Of a stretch of DNA of 64,000 nt, positions 16,595-25,187 are shown in pieces. The notes under the pieces are model-generated. The model did no database searches, had not been told where the DNA came from, and worked only from the letters and a program-made list of their open reading frames with translations. Position numbers and translations under genes: made by a program. This DNA comes from Gaiella sp. (lineage in GTDB: Bacteria; Actinomycetota; Thermoleophilia; Gaiellales; Gaiellaceae), in the NCBI GenBank assembly GCA_027493885.1, contig JAOSJZ010000001.1, positions 434,001-498,000 on the forward strand, in the 5' to 3' direction. Every line of letters starts with the position of its first letter. Within the stretch, counting starts at the first letter, position 1.

Positions 16595-17008
16595 TTATCC
16601 GCCTCGCTCGAACACGACGACGGCGGCGTCCTCGAGCAGCCTGGCCGAGCGCGGAAAGCGGGTCGCGTAGGCCGCCGACGCCTCGTCGCGCGCCCCGCCC
16701 TCGGCCAGCCGCCCGACGATTCGGACAGCGTGACCCCGGAGCTCCAGCCTCGCGTCTCGAGGCTCCTCGAACGACCGCCACCAGAGCTTGCGGTCGGGCG
16801 GCACCGCGATCGCGACGAGCCGCCCGTCGTGCGTCTCGGCGTAGCGGAGCGGGATCGCGAACCGCCGCCCGGTCGTGCGCCCCTCGTACTCGAGCACGGC
16901 CAGCGAGCCGCTCAGCAGCCGGTGCGCCGGTGACCGCAGGATGCTCCGGACGACCGGGTTCCCGAGCCGCAGCAGCCGCAACGGGGGACGGACGGCCACA
17001 AGTGACAC
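16595..17008 (-). CDS. Deazaflavin (F420)-dependent nitroreductase family protein
   Basis: 137 residues of the DUF385/Ddn split-barrel family, common in actinobacteria that use cofactor F420. The signature LAVLEYEGRTTGRRFAIPL (residues about 36-54) is the family hallmark, followed by VAIAVPPDRKLWWRSFEEP. Most members are uncharacterised and either reduce quinone-like compounds or only bind F420. The GTG start at 17008 lies within an inverted repeat (17002-17016) that may be an operator. It runs into the methyltransferase gene. Confidence 0.8.
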   Translation of the reverse strand: MSLVAVRPPLRLLRLGNPVVRSILRSPAHRLLSGSLAVLEYEGRTTGRRFAIPLRYAETHDGRLVAIAVPPDRKLWWRSFEEPRDARLELRGHAVRIVGRLAEGGARDEASAAYATRFPRSARLLEDAAVVVFERGG

Positions 17009-17016
17009 AGTGTCAC
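17002..17016. promoter_or_regulatory. Inverted repeat over the nitroreductase-like gene start
   Basis: GTGACAC and GTGTCAC flank one A, and the start codon of the minus-strand gene is inside the left arm. The position would let a dimeric repressor block initiation. Single copy in the window; regulator unknown. Confidence 0.35.
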
Positions 17017-17074
17017 AAGCGGCGTCCGTTCTGGGCGCGCCGAGCCCAGTGGCATTTCAGGACATGAGCACGAC

Positions 17075-17521
17075 TCATGCGTCCGCGCGTTCCGCGAGGG
17101 CCTCCCGAACGGCAGCGATCACGGCCGGGGGCGCGATCTGTGCCGGAGTAGGTGCCTGCTGGTACACCGTCGGATAGTCGTCGTCGGAGAAGACGACACC
17201 AGCAAGCTCGCGCGTTCCGAGATAGCGAGGAATCACGTGCAGGTGAGCATGGTGATCCATGTTCATGAGGAAGGAGAAGTTGAAGTGGTCCGGGTCGAAC
17301 GCAGCGCGAACGCGGTCGACGACCCAGCGCACCTCGTCGCGTAGCTCGCGCCATTCGTCCTCCGTGACGAGTGCGACGTCCTCTTCGTGGCGTTTGAGGG
17401 CGATCACGGCTTTCCCGAGCAAGTTCTGGTTGCGGTTGATGAACGTGCGCCAGTGGACTGCTTCGCGGATCACCGGAGTCTGAAACTCACCGCGGCACAT
17501 GAAGCACTCTGATTCGGTCAT
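17075..17521 (-). CDS. HIT family protein
   Basis: 148-residue histidine-triad nucleotide hydrolase/transferase. The triad is His91-Ala-His93-Leu-His95-Val-Ile in NMDHHAHLHVIPRY. The N-terminal CFMC pair (Cys7/Cys10) is typical of the Ap4A-hydrolase-like branch. Substrate not predictable beyond nucleoside phosphates or phosphoramidates. ATG start with a TAGTGT -10 box 6 nt upstream, hence probably leaderless. Confidence 0.88.
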   Translation of the reverse strand: MTESECFMCRGEFQTPVIREAVHWRTFINRNQNLLGKAVIALKRHEEDVALVTEDEWRELRDEVRWVVDRVRAAFDPDHFNFSFLMNMDHHAHLHVIPRYLGTRELAGVVFSDDDYPTVYQQAPTPAQIAPPAVIAAVREALAERADA

Positions 17522-17527
17522 CCCCTC

Positions 17528-17533
17528 ACACTA
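17528..17533 (-). promoter_or_regulatory. -10 box for leaderless HIT gene
   Basis: TAGTGT on the minus strand, 6 nt before the ATG at 17521. Confidence 0.5.
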
Positions 17534-17824
17534 GGGGCCGAGCGCGCACCTATCGCCGCGCCTCCTAGTGGCCCTTGTCCCAACGTTGGACGCGAAACCC
17601 CATCGGGGCGCGCCGCCCCCTCCCGTGATCAAGACCCGACAGCGCCGGGACGGTCGGCGGAGGCGTTTCAAGCTCAACGTTTCCTCGAGGCCCACTAGCC
17701 GCAAGCTCGTGCAGACGAGAGGGCGGCCCGCAGGTACCATCCCGGCAGACCGCGGTCGCGGCCGCCCGTGTTCTTCCTTCACGGCGCGCGGGGATCGCGG
17801 AGACGATTGGACGAGAGGAGACCG
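17534..17824 (+). other. rpsO upstream region with hairpin
   Basis: No gene seen. TACCAT at 17733-17738 could be an rpsO -10. GGGCGGCC (17721-17728) and GGCCGCCC (17760-17767) form an 8-bp stem followed by GTGTTCTTCCTTC, which could act as a terminator or, if transcribed from further upstream, as a leader structure sensed by S15. An isolated CCAACGTTGG palindrome lies near 17579. The ribosome-binding site GAGAGGAGA precedes the rpsO ATG. Confidence 0.35.
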
Positions 17825-18094
17825 ATGGCCCTCACCAAGGAAGCCAAGCAGGAGCTGATCTCGAAGCACGGGCAGAACGACACGGACACCGGCTCGACCG
17901 AGGTCCAGGTCGCGATGCTCACGCGGAGGATCAACGAGCTGACCGAGCACCTTCGGACGCACCCCAAGGACCACTACTCGAGGCGTGGCCTCCTGAAGCT
18001 GGTCGGCCGGCGGCGGCGGTTCCTCGACTACCTGCAGCGCAAGGACCTCGAGGGCTATCGGGCCCTCATCAAGGAGCTCGGCCTCCGCCGGTAG
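17825..18094 (+). CDS. rpsO: 30S ribosomal protein S15
   Basis: 89 residues, full length. The S15 signatures [19 protein letters not shown] and [15 protein letters not shown] are intact. It binds the 16S rRNA central domain. The ATG at 17825 is chosen over an upstream in-frame codon because it follows GAGAGGAGA at proper spacing and begins [12 protein letters not shown]. It precedes pnp, the common rpsO-pnp pair. Confidence 0.97.
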   Translation: MALTKEAKQELISKHGQNDTDTGSTEVQVAMLTRRINELTEHLRTHPKDHYSRRGLLKLVGRRRRFLDYLQRKDLEGYRALIKELGLRR

Positions 18095-18121
18095 GCGGCG
18101 GAGCGGAGCCGAAGACGGAGA

Positions 18122-18191
18122 CGGAAGGTGGGCGTTTGATCGAGCGTCGCGCGGCAGGCGCCGCGGCGCTGGCTCAAACCTCCACCTTCCG
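18122..18191 (+). promoter_or_regulatory. pnp leader stem-loop (possible RNase III/autoregulation site)
   Basis: CGGAAGGTGG (18122-18131) pairs perfectly with CCACCTTCCG (18182-18191). After a 3x3 internal loop TTTGA (18135-18139) pairs with TCAAA (18174-18178), and the interior folds further (CGCGGC/GCCGCG). This 70-nt hairpin lies between rpsO and pnp. A long leader stem cut by RNase III and then degraded by PNPase is the known autoregulatory device in enterobacteria; here it is inferred from structure and place alone. Confidence 0.6.
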
Positions 18192-18224
18192 CCGAAGCGG
18201 AAGAGTGGAAGGAAAGAACACGGT

Positions 18225-20678
18225 ATGAGCACCATCAGCACCGGGCAACTGGCCACGGTGTCCGTCGACGTGGGGGCGAACGAGCTTCGCTTCGAGACGG
18301 GCAAGCTCGCGAAGCAGGCGGACGGCGCCGTCGCCGTCAGAAGCGGGGACACGATGATCCTCGCGACGGCGGTCGGGCGGCAGGACACGCGCCCCGACGC
18401 CGACTTCTTCCCCTTGACGGTCGACGTCGAGGAGCGGATGTACGCCGCCGGGAAGATCCCCGGCGGCTTCTTCAAGCGCGAGGGTCGCGCCACCGAGCGG
18501 GCGACGCTCACCGCGCGCATGATCGACCGCCCGATCAGGCCGCTCTGGCCGAAGGGCTTCAAGAACGAGGTGCAGGTGATCTGCACCGTGCTCTCGGCCG
18601 ACATGGTCGTGCCGCACGACATCCTCGCGATCAACGGCGCCTCGGCCGCGCTCGCGATCTCGCCGCTGCCGTTCCTCGGCCCGGTCGGGGCCGTGCGCAT
18701 CGGCCGCATCGAGGGCGAGCTGATCGTCAACCCGACGTACCAGCAGCTGGACGAGTCCTCGCTCGACCTGATCGTCGTCGGTACCCGCGAGGCGCTGACG
18801 ATGATCGAGGCCGGCGGCGACCAGGTGCCCGAGGAGACGATGCTCGAGGCGTTCGCCCTCGCGCATACGGAGATCATCCGCATCTGCGACGCGATCGACG
18901 AGCTCGCCCGCGAGGTCGGCAAGGAGAAGTGGATCGATGCCGAGCTGAACGCCGAGCTCGGCGCGCGGCATGGTGAGGCCGTCTCGCGGCGGATCGCAGA
19001 GGTCGGGCTCCGTGAGGCCGGCGGGGTCGTCGACGAGCTGCTCGCCTCCGATGCCCCCGCGATCTCGATGGAGTCCGGCGAGGGCGACGTCGTCCGCGAG
19101 CTGCAGGTCCGGAACGGCCTGCAGATGCTGCTCGAGAGCCGGCGCCTCGCAGCCGTGGAGAGCGCGGTGCGCGCCCAGTTCGAGGACGAGCTGCGCGCGC
19201 TGACCGACGCGGAGCAGGACTCGAAGGAGCTCAGGTCGCGCAAGCGCGAGATCCTGCTCGCCCGCATCCAGGACGACGTGCAGCTGCCGTTCCCGGTCGG
19301 CGACGGCGACGAGGCCGCGAAGGATTCGGTCACGAAGAGCTACGTCAAGAAGGCCGCCGACGCGATCTACAAGGACCTCGTCCGCAAGAAGATCGCCGTG
19401 GAGAAGCGCCGGCCGGACGGGCGCGGCACGGAGGAGATCCGCCCGATCACGACCGAGGTCGGCGTCTCGCCGCGCACGCACGGCTCCGCGCTCTTCACCC
19501 GGGGCCAGACGCAGATTCTCACCCTTTGCACGCTCGGCACCGCGAAGGAGCAGCAGCGGATCGACGATCTGTCCACCGAGCAGGAGCGCCGCTACCTCCA
19601 CCACTACAACTTCCCGCCGTACTCGGTCGGGGAGACGGGCTTCATGCGCGGCCCGAAGCGGCGGGACATCGGCCACGGCGCGCTCGCGCAGCGCGCGCTC
19701 GAGGCGGTCATCCCGGCGGTCGACGAGTTCCCGTACACGATCCGCCTCGTCTCGGAGACGCTCGAGTCGAACGGCTCCTCGTCGATGGGCTCGGTGTGCG
19801 GCTCGACGATGTCGCTGATGCACGCCGGCGTGCCGATCGAGGCGCCTGTCTCCGGGATCGCGATGGGCCTCGTCAAGGAGGGCGACGACTACGTCATCCT
19901 CACCGACATCCAGGGCGCGGAGGACCACCTGGGCGACATGGACTTCAAGGTTGCCGGGACGGTCGAGGGCATTACCGCGCTGCAGATGGACATCAAGATC
20001 ACGGGCGTCACGCAGGAGATCATGCGCTCCGCGCTCGAGCAGGCGAAGCGCGCGCGGGCGTTCATCCTCGACAGGATGCTCGAGACGATCTCCGAGCCGC
20101 GGGCCGAGCTCGCCGGCCACGCACCGCGGATCTCGTCGATTCAGATCAACCCCGACTTCATCGGGATGGTGATCGGCAAGGGCGGCGAGACGATCCGCTC
20201 GCTCGAGGCGGACTACGACGTCCAGATCGACATCGAGGAGGACGGCACGATCCTCGTCTACTCCACCGAGGGGACGAACGCCGATGCGGCGATCTCGGCC
20301 ATCCAGGCGATGACGAAGGAGCCGGAGGTGGGGGACACCTACACCGGCCGCGTCGTCAAGACGACCGACTTCGGCGCCTTCGTCGAGCTGAAGAAGGGCA
20401 CCGACGGTCTGCTCCACGTCTCGAACGTCGGCCCGGGTCGGGTCGCGCACATCGAGGACGTGATCTCGCGCGGCGACACGCTCGACGTGCTCGTCCAGGA
20501 GGTCGACAAGGAGCGGGGCCGGATCGGCCTCAAGCTCGTCGCCAAGCACGAGGACGGCGAGCTCGTCTCTCCCGAGACCCTCGTCGAGCGGGCGAAGGAC
20601 GCCCCGCCCCGCGAGCCGCGCCCTCCGCGCGAGGATCGTGGCCGCGGCGGCCGCGGGCGCGACCGGCGCCGGGACTGA
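18225..20678 (+). CDS. pnp: Polyribonucleotide nucleotidyltransferase (PNPase)
   Basis: 817 residues. Phosphorolytic 3'-5' exoribonuclease. Two RNase PH cores: the first begins with AVRSGDTMILATAVG, and the second contains RGQTQILTLCTLG and TIRLVSETLESNGSSSMGSV, the catalytic region. A KH domain (NPDFIGMVIGKGGETIRSLE) and an S1 domain (VGDTYTGRVVKTTDFGAFVE) follow, and the protein ends in an Arg/Gly/Pro-rich tail. The ATG at 18225 begins MSTISTGQLATVSVD and has GGAAGGAAAG upstream. A GC hairpin at 20689-20716 ends the unit. Confidence 0.97.
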   Translation: MSTISTGQLATVSVDVGANELRFETGKLAKQADGAVAVRSGDTMILATAVGRQDTRPDADFFPLTVDVEERMYAAGKIPGGFFKREGRATERATLTARMIDRPIRPLWPKGFKNEVQVICTVLSADMVVPHDILAINGASAALAISPLPFLGPVGAVRIGRIEGELIVNPTYQQLDESSLDLIVVGTREALTMIEAGGDQVPEETMLEAFALAHTEIIRICDAIDELAREVGKEKWIDAELNAELGARHGEAVSRRIAEVGLREAGGVVDELLASDAPAISMESGEGDVVRELQVRNGLQMLLESRRLAAVESAVRAQFEDELRALTDAEQDSKELRSRKREILLARIQDDVQLPFPVGDGDEAAKDSVTKSYVKKAADAIYKDLVRKKIAVEKRRPDGRGTEEIRPITTEVGVSPRTHGSALFTRGQTQILTLCTLGTAKEQQRIDDLSTEQERRYLHHYNFPPYSVGETGFMRGPKRRDIGHGALAQRALEAVIPAVDEFPYTIRLVSETLESNGSSSMGSVCGSTMSLMHAGVPIEAPVSGIAMGLVKEGDDYVILTDIQGAEDHLGDMDFKVAGTVEGITALQMDIKITGVTQEIMRSALEQAKRARAFILDRMLETISEPRAELAGHAPRISSIQINPDFIGMVIGKGGETIRSLEADYDVQIDIEEDGTILVYSTEGTNADAAISAIQAMTKEPEVGDTYTGRVVKTTDFGAFVELKKGTDGLLHVSNVGPGRVAHIEDVISRGDTLDVLVQEVDKERGRIGLKLVAKHEDGELVSPETLVERAKDAPPREPRPPREDRGRGGRGRDRRRD

Positions 20679-20688
20679 AGGCTGCATC

Positions 20689-20716
20689 GGGTAGGGGCCG
20701 CTCGGGGCCCCTACCC
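20689..20716 (+). terminator. Terminator after pnp
   Basis: GGGTAGGGGCC (20689-20699) and GGCCCCTACCC (20706-20716) form an 11-bp stem with a 6-nt loop, 11 bp past the pnp stop. No U-tract follows, as is common in GC-rich actinobacteria. Confidence 0.7.
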
Positions 20717-20761
20717 CGTGCACCGGGCGCGGCTCGGCGCCTACCGACGCTCGAACCGCTC

Positions 20762-20767
20762 TACGAT
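20762..20767 (+). promoter_or_regulatory. -10 box for leaderless ubiA gene
   Basis: TACGAT, 6 nt before the GTG at 20774. It begins a new transcription unit after the pnp terminator. Confidence 0.55.
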
Positions 20768-20773
20768 CCGGGG

Positions 20774-21682
20774 GTGGTTGCCGACGCACGTGCCGAGCTT
20801 GTCGACGAGCCGGTGCAGCGGGGGTCGGCGGCCGCTGCGCTGGCCGCGCTCCGCCCGTATCAATGGACGAAGAACCTGCTCGTCTTCGCGGGGATCGTCT
20901 TCGCCGCCAAGCTCGGTGACCCGTGGCGGTGGGCGGAGGCGATCGCATGCTTCGCCGCGTACTGCGCCGCCTCGAGCGCCGCGTACCTCGTCAACGACGT
21001 CCGCGACCGCGAGGCCGACCGCGCGCATCCCGTGAAGCGCTTCCGCCCGGTCGCGAGCGGAGACCTGTCGCCGTACGCCGCGTACAGGCTCTCGTTCGTG
21101 CTCTTCGCCGGCGCCTTCGCGATCGCCGCAGTGCTCGGGCCATCGTCGCTCGGCCTGCTGGCCGTCTTCGTGGCTGCGCAACTCGCGTACACGCTCGGGC
21201 TGAAGCATCTCGTGCTCGTCGACGTGCTCCTCATCGCCGGCCTGTTCGTGGTGCGGGCGACCGCGGGCGCCGTGGCCGTGGACGTGACGATCTCGCCGTG
21301 GCTCCTTCTCTGCACCGGGCTCCTCGCGCTGTTTCTCGCGCTCGGCAAGCGAAAGGCGGAGCTCGTGCTCGTCGAGCTCCAGCAGACGGCGGGAAGGAAG
21401 GTGCTCGAGGGGTACTCGCTGGCGTCCGTCGACCAGCTCATCACTGTCGTCGCCGGAGCCACGATCGTCGCATACGCGCTTTACACCTTCACCGCACGGG
21501 ACTCGACCACGCTGATGATCACGATCCCCTACGTCGTGTTCGGCGTCTTTCGCTACATCCTGCTGCTCGACCGCCGGAGCGGGGTGGAGGAGCCCGACCA
21601 CGTGCTCGTCACGGACCTGCCGATCCTCGGCGCCGTGAGCGCGTGGGTGATCACCTGCGCGGCGGTACTCGTCCTCGGCTGA
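20774..21682 (+). CDS. ubiA: UbiA-family decaprenyl-phosphate phosphoribosyltransferase
   Basis: 302-residue polytopic membrane protein (about eight or nine helices). It has the two Asp-rich motifs of the UbiA superfamily: NDVRDREADRAHPVKRFRP (about residues 75-93) and a second near LGKRKAELVLVE. The HPVKRFRPVASG extension is characteristic of the branch that moves phosphoribose from PRPP to decaprenyl phosphate (mycobacterial Rv3806c type). RPYQWTKNLLVF is the usual N-terminus. DprE1 and DprE2 homologues follow, which supports this assignment over ubiquinone or haem O synthesis. GTG start set by the -10 box 6 nt upstream. Confidence 0.83.
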   Translation: MVADARAELVDEPVQRGSAAAALAALRPYQWTKNLLVFAGIVFAAKLGDPWRWAEAIACFAAYCAASSAAYLVNDVRDREADRAHPVKRFRPVASGDLSPYAAYRLSFVLFAGAFAIAAVLGPSSLGLLAVFVAAQLAYTLGLKHLVLVDVLLIAGLFVVRATAGAVAVDVTISPWLLLCTGLLALFLALGKRKAELVLVELQQTAGRKVLEGYSLASVDQLITVVAGATIVAYALYTFTARDSTTLMITIPYVVFGVFRYILLLDRRSGVEEPDHVLVTDLPILGAVSAWVITCAAVLVLG

Positions 21683-21707
21683 CCGGGCACGTAGTCTCGA
21701 CGACTGC

Positions 21708-21779
21708 ATGGACGCCATGACCTCGTGTCGCCATTCGCCGTATGCCGGGGCGGCACGCTCGCGGGCCTATCGAGGGTGA
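21708..21779 (+). CDS. Possible 23-residue leader ORF before dprE1
   Basis: ATG to TGA, 23 codons, beginning [16 protein letters not shown] at 21692-21697 is a candidate -10, 10 nt before the ATG. The TGA overlaps a GTG that is in frame with dprE1, so translation of the two could be coupled. No family and no supporting homologue; may be chance. Confidence 0.22.
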   Translation: MDAMTSCRHSPYAGAARSRAYRG

Positions 21780-21787
21780 GCGGCGCG

Positions 21788-23130
21788 ATGCTCCTGAGCG
21801 GCTGGGGCCGGACCGCTGCCACCCGTCCCGCGCAGCTGCGACGAGCGAGCTCGGCGCAAGACGTGCAGCGCCTTCTCACGGCGGCCCCGGAACGCGGTGC
21901 GATCGCCCGCGGGTGCGGGCGATCGTACGGAGACGCGGCGCAGCGCGCGGGAGGGCTCGTCGTCGACGCGCTCGGGCTCGACCGCGTGGAGTCGGTCGAC
22001 GTCGAGGCCCGCACCGCCACCGTCGGCGCCGGCGTGTCGCTGCACACGCTCGTGCGGCGGACGCTCCCGCTCGGGCTCTTCCCGGCCGTCACGCCGGGGA
22101 CGGAGATGGTGAGCGTCGGCGGGGCGCTCGCGTGCGACGTCCACGGGAAGAACCATCACGTCGATGGCGCCTTCTCGGCCCACGTGGAGTCCTTCGAGCT
22201 GGTCACCCCAACCGGAGACGTCCTGCGTGTCGATCCGGAGTCGACGCCCGACGTCTTCCAGGCGACCGCTGGCGGTCTCGGCCTGACCGGCGTCGCCACC
22301 CGTGCCACCGTCCGGCTCGTCGCCGTCGACACCGCCTGGGTGGCCGTCGACACCGAACGAGCCGTCGATCTCGACGACGCCTTCGCACGATTCGCGGGCG
22401 ACGACGGCTACCGGTACTCGGTCGCCTGGATCGACTGCCTCGCCCGCGGCAGGCACCTCGGTCGCTCGGTCCTGATGCGCGGGAACCACGCCGAGCCGGC
22501 AATGCTTCCCCCGGTGCGCCGGAGACGACCCCTCGAGCTCGTGACGCGGCCGAGCGTGCCCGCGCCGGCGTGGGTGCCGTCGGGGCTCGTCAACCGCGCC
22601 ACGGTCGCGTTGTTCAACGAGCTCTACTTCCGTCGCGCGGCGCTTGCCAGCGGAAGACGGCTGGTGTCGGTCCGGCCTTCTTCCACCCGCTCGACGCGGT
22701 GCGCCACTGGAACCGGCTCTACGGCGCCCGCGGCTTCGTGCAGTACCAGTTCGTCGTGCCCTACGGGGCGGAGGAGACGATCCGCCGTGCGATCGAGTTG
22801 CTCGGCGCGGCCGGTTGCCCCTCGTTCCTCGGGGTGCTCAAGCGCATGGGGGCCGAGCACGGCCTGCTCTCCTTCCCGATGCCCGGCTGGACGCTCGCAC
22901 TGGACGTTCCTGCCGCCGTCGAGGGGCTCGGTTCGCTGCTGGACGGGCTGGACGAGCTCGTGGCGGCGAGCGGCGGTCGCGTGTACCTGGCGAAGGACGC
23001 GCGGCTCCAGCCGGAATTGCTCGAGACGATGTATCCGCGCCTCACGGAGTGGCGCGAGATCCAGGCCCGGCTCGACCCCCACGGCGTCATGCAGTCGGAT
23101 CTGTGTCGCAGGCTCGGCCTCGTCGCATGA
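21788..23130 (+). CDS. dprE1: DprE1-like FAD-dependent oxidoreductase (one frameshift)
   Basis: Decaprenylphosphoryl-ribose 2'-oxidase homologue, about 447 residues once repaired. The FAD-binding part carries [20 protein letters not shown] and [14 protein letters not shown], the VAO-fold residues well known from mycobacterial DprE1. The C-terminal part ([20 protein letters not shown] onward) is in another frame; one A seems missing from the pair at 22654-22655. Between UbiA and DprE2, it would oxidise the 2'-OH of decaprenylphosphoryl ribose. The start could be the GTG at 21776; I chose the ATG at 21788, after GAGGGTGAG. Its stop overlaps dprE2. Confidence 0.78.
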
Positions 23131-23840
23131 GAGACGCGCTCGGCGCCGTGCAGCGCGTGCTCGTCGTGGGCGGGCGCTCTGAGATCGCGAAGGCGCTCGT
23201 CGAGCGGCTTCACCGAGATCGTCCGGTCGACGTCGTGCTCGGTGTTCGAGACCCGCGCGGGCCCGGGGAGCTCTCCTTCGACGCGCTGGATCGCTCGTCG
23301 CACGGGGCGTTCGTCGAGGCGGCGTTCGCCAAGGGCGACATCGACGTCGTCCTCGTCGCGGCGGGGATCCTCGGCGACCAGCCCGTTGCCGAGAGGGATG
23401 CGGCTGCGGCTCTCGCTGTGATCGAGACGAACTTCGTCGGTGCGGTCTCCGTGCTGATACCCATCGCCGAGCGGCTCAGGGCACAGGGGCACGGCACGAT
23501 CGTCGTGCTGTCGTCCGTCGCCGCGGAGCGTGCACGACGCGCGAACTTCGTCTACGGCTCGTCCAAGGCCGGGCTCGACGCGTTTGCCCAGGGGCTCGGC
23601 GACTCCCTCGCCGGGACGGGGATCGACGTGCTCGTCGTCCGTCCCGGCTTCGTGCGCACCAAGATGACGGCGGCGCTTCCCGACGGGCCGCTCGCGACCA
23701 CGCCCGAGGCCGTCGCCGAGGAGATCGTGCGCGGGTTGCAGCGGCGCGCGCACACGGTGTGGGCTCCGGCCCGCCTCCGATTCGTGATGGCTGTAGTCCG
23801 TCTCCTGCCGCGACCGCTCTTCCGGCGCTTGCGGATGTGA
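23127..23840 (+). CDS. dprE2: DprE2-like short-chain dehydrogenase
   Basis: 237-residue SDR. Nucleotide-binding [14 protein letters not shown] near the N-terminus, and the catalytic set in [25 protein letters not shown] (Ser, Tyr-x-x-x-Lys). This matches the NADH-dependent reductase that completes epimerisation of decaprenylphosphoryl ribose to arabinose. The ATG overlaps the dprE1 stop, so the two subunits of the epimerase are coupled. The C-terminal end is basic ([13 protein letters not shown]), possibly membrane-associating. Confidence 0.82.
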   Translation: MRDALGAVQRVLVVGGRSEIAKALVERLHRDRPVDVVLGVRDPRGPGELSFDALDRSSHGAFVEAAFAKGDIDVVLVAAGILGDQPVAERDAAAALAVIETNFVGAVSVLIPIAERLRAQGHGTIVVLSSVAAERARRANFVYGSSKAGLDAFAQGLGDSLAGTGIDVLVVRPGFVRTKMTAALPDGPLATTPEAVAEEIVRGLQRRAHTVWAPARLRFVMAVVRLLPRPLFRRLRM

Positions 23841-23893
23841 TCGGCCGCTCCAGGGCGCCGCGGGCCCACGCCGACCATCCGGAGGCCCGTGGA

Positions 23894-23899
23894 TACGAT
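23894..23899 (+). promoter_or_regulatory. -10 box for leaderless M16 peptidase gene
   Basis: TACGAT, 7 nt before the ATG at 23907; identical to the box before ubiA. It supports that ATG over an in-frame GTG at 23889. Confidence 0.55.
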
Positions 23900-23906
23900 C
23901 CGCGCC

Positions 23907-25187
23907 ATGCGCGAGCCGGAGATCACGACCCTTCCCGGTGGCGAGCGGGTCGCGACGGAGCCGCTCCGGGGAGTCCGCTCGGTCGCGCTCGGGCTCTGGA
24001 TCGCGACGGGGTCGCGCGACGAGCCGCCGTCGCGGGCGGGAGTCTCGCACTTCATCGAGCACCTGCTCTTCAAGGGCTCCTCGCGCTACAGCGCGCAGGA
24101 CATCGCCGAGCTGTTCGACGCGATGGGGGGCGAGTTGAACGCCGCGACCTCGCGCGAGACGACGGTCGTCTACACGCGCGTCCCCGACGACCGGGTCGAG
24201 CAGGCGCTCGACGCGATGAGCGACATGGTCTTCGCGCCGTCGTTCGACGACGTCGACTCCGAGCGGGAGGTCGTGCTCGAGGAGATCGCGATGGTCGACG
24301 ACAACCCGCAGGACCTCGTCCACGACCTCGCCGCCGAGGCGGTGTTCGGGCAACACCCGCTCGGGAGGCCGGTGATCGGGAGCGCCGACGTGATCGCGGG
24401 CGTCTCGCCACGCGCGCTCCGGAGCTACCACGGTGGCGGGTACGTCGGCTCGAACGTGGTGCTCGCCGCCTCCGGGCACGTGGCGCACGACCGGCTGGTC
24501 GAGCTCTTCGCCGCGCAGCGCACGGGCGCGAACGGGGCCTCGCGCGTCCGCCGCTCGCTCCTGCGGCGGGCGCCGTCGCCCGGCTACCGGTTCCTTCGCC
24601 GCAAGACCGAGCAGTACCACGTCGTCCTCGCCGGCCCGGGAGTCGCGCGCGACGACGAGCGGCGCTACGCAGCCTCGCTACTCGACGCGATCCTCGGCGG
24701 CTCGGCCTCCTCGCGGCTCTTCCAGGAGATCCGCGAGAAGCGCGGGATGGCCTACAGCGTCTACACGTACGGCTCGCAGTATGCGGAGACGGGCCAGGTC
24801 GGGATCTACGTCGGCACCCGCGAGGACAACCTCGACGAGTGCCTCTCCGTCACGGCGGCGGAGTTGCGCGATGTCGCCGCCGGCAACCTGCGCCCGGGCG
24901 AGCTCGCCCGCGCGAAGGAGAACCTCGAGGGACGGCTCCTGCTCTCGCTCGAGAGCACGTCCAACCGGATGACGCGCCTCGGCAAGGCGCTCGTCACCGA
25001 CGCGGAGCTCGTCTCGGTCGAGGAGACGATCCGACGCTTGAAGGCCGTGAGCGAGGAGGACGTCGCCGAGGCTGCCTCGGCGTTCTTCGCTCCCGAGCGG
25101 CTGTCGGCCGCCGGCATCGGACCGCGCGAGGGCCGTTTCCGCGCGGCGATCGCGCGCGCGAACCCGGCGCTGGCGGAGCGGGCGTGA
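23907..25187 (+). CDS. M16 family zinc peptidase
   Basis: 426 residues. Inverted zinc motif His48-Phe-Ile-Glu-His52 (SHFIEHLLFKG) with the downstream Glu in SEREVVLEEIAM. The second half has the M16 C-terminal signature EIREKRGMAYSVYTYGSQY. Relatives (YmxG/PqqL group) are cytosolic or membrane-associated proteases usually encoded next to pnp and dapB. Here the dpr genes separate it from pnp. The stop overlaps the dapB GTG. Confidence 0.9.
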   Translation: MREPEITTLPGGERVATEPLRGVRSVALGLWIATGSRDEPPSRAGVSHFIEHLLFKGSSRYSAQDIAELFDAMGGELNAATSRETTVVYTRVPDDRVEQALDAMSDMVFAPSFDDVDSEREVVLEEIAMVDDNPQDLVHDLAAEAVFGQHPLGRPVIGSADVIAGVSPRALRSYHGGGYVGSNVVLAASGHVAHDRLVELFAAQRTGANGASRVRRSLLRRAPSPGYRFLRRKTEQYHVVLAGPGVARDDERRYAASLLDAILGGSASSRLFQEIREKRGMAYSVYTYGSQYAETGQVGIYVGTREDNLDECLSVTAAELRDVAAGNLRPGELARAKENLEGRLLLSLESTSNRMTRLGKALVTDAELVSVEETIRRLKAVSEEDVAEAASAFFAPERLSAAGIGPREGRFRAAIARANPALAERA

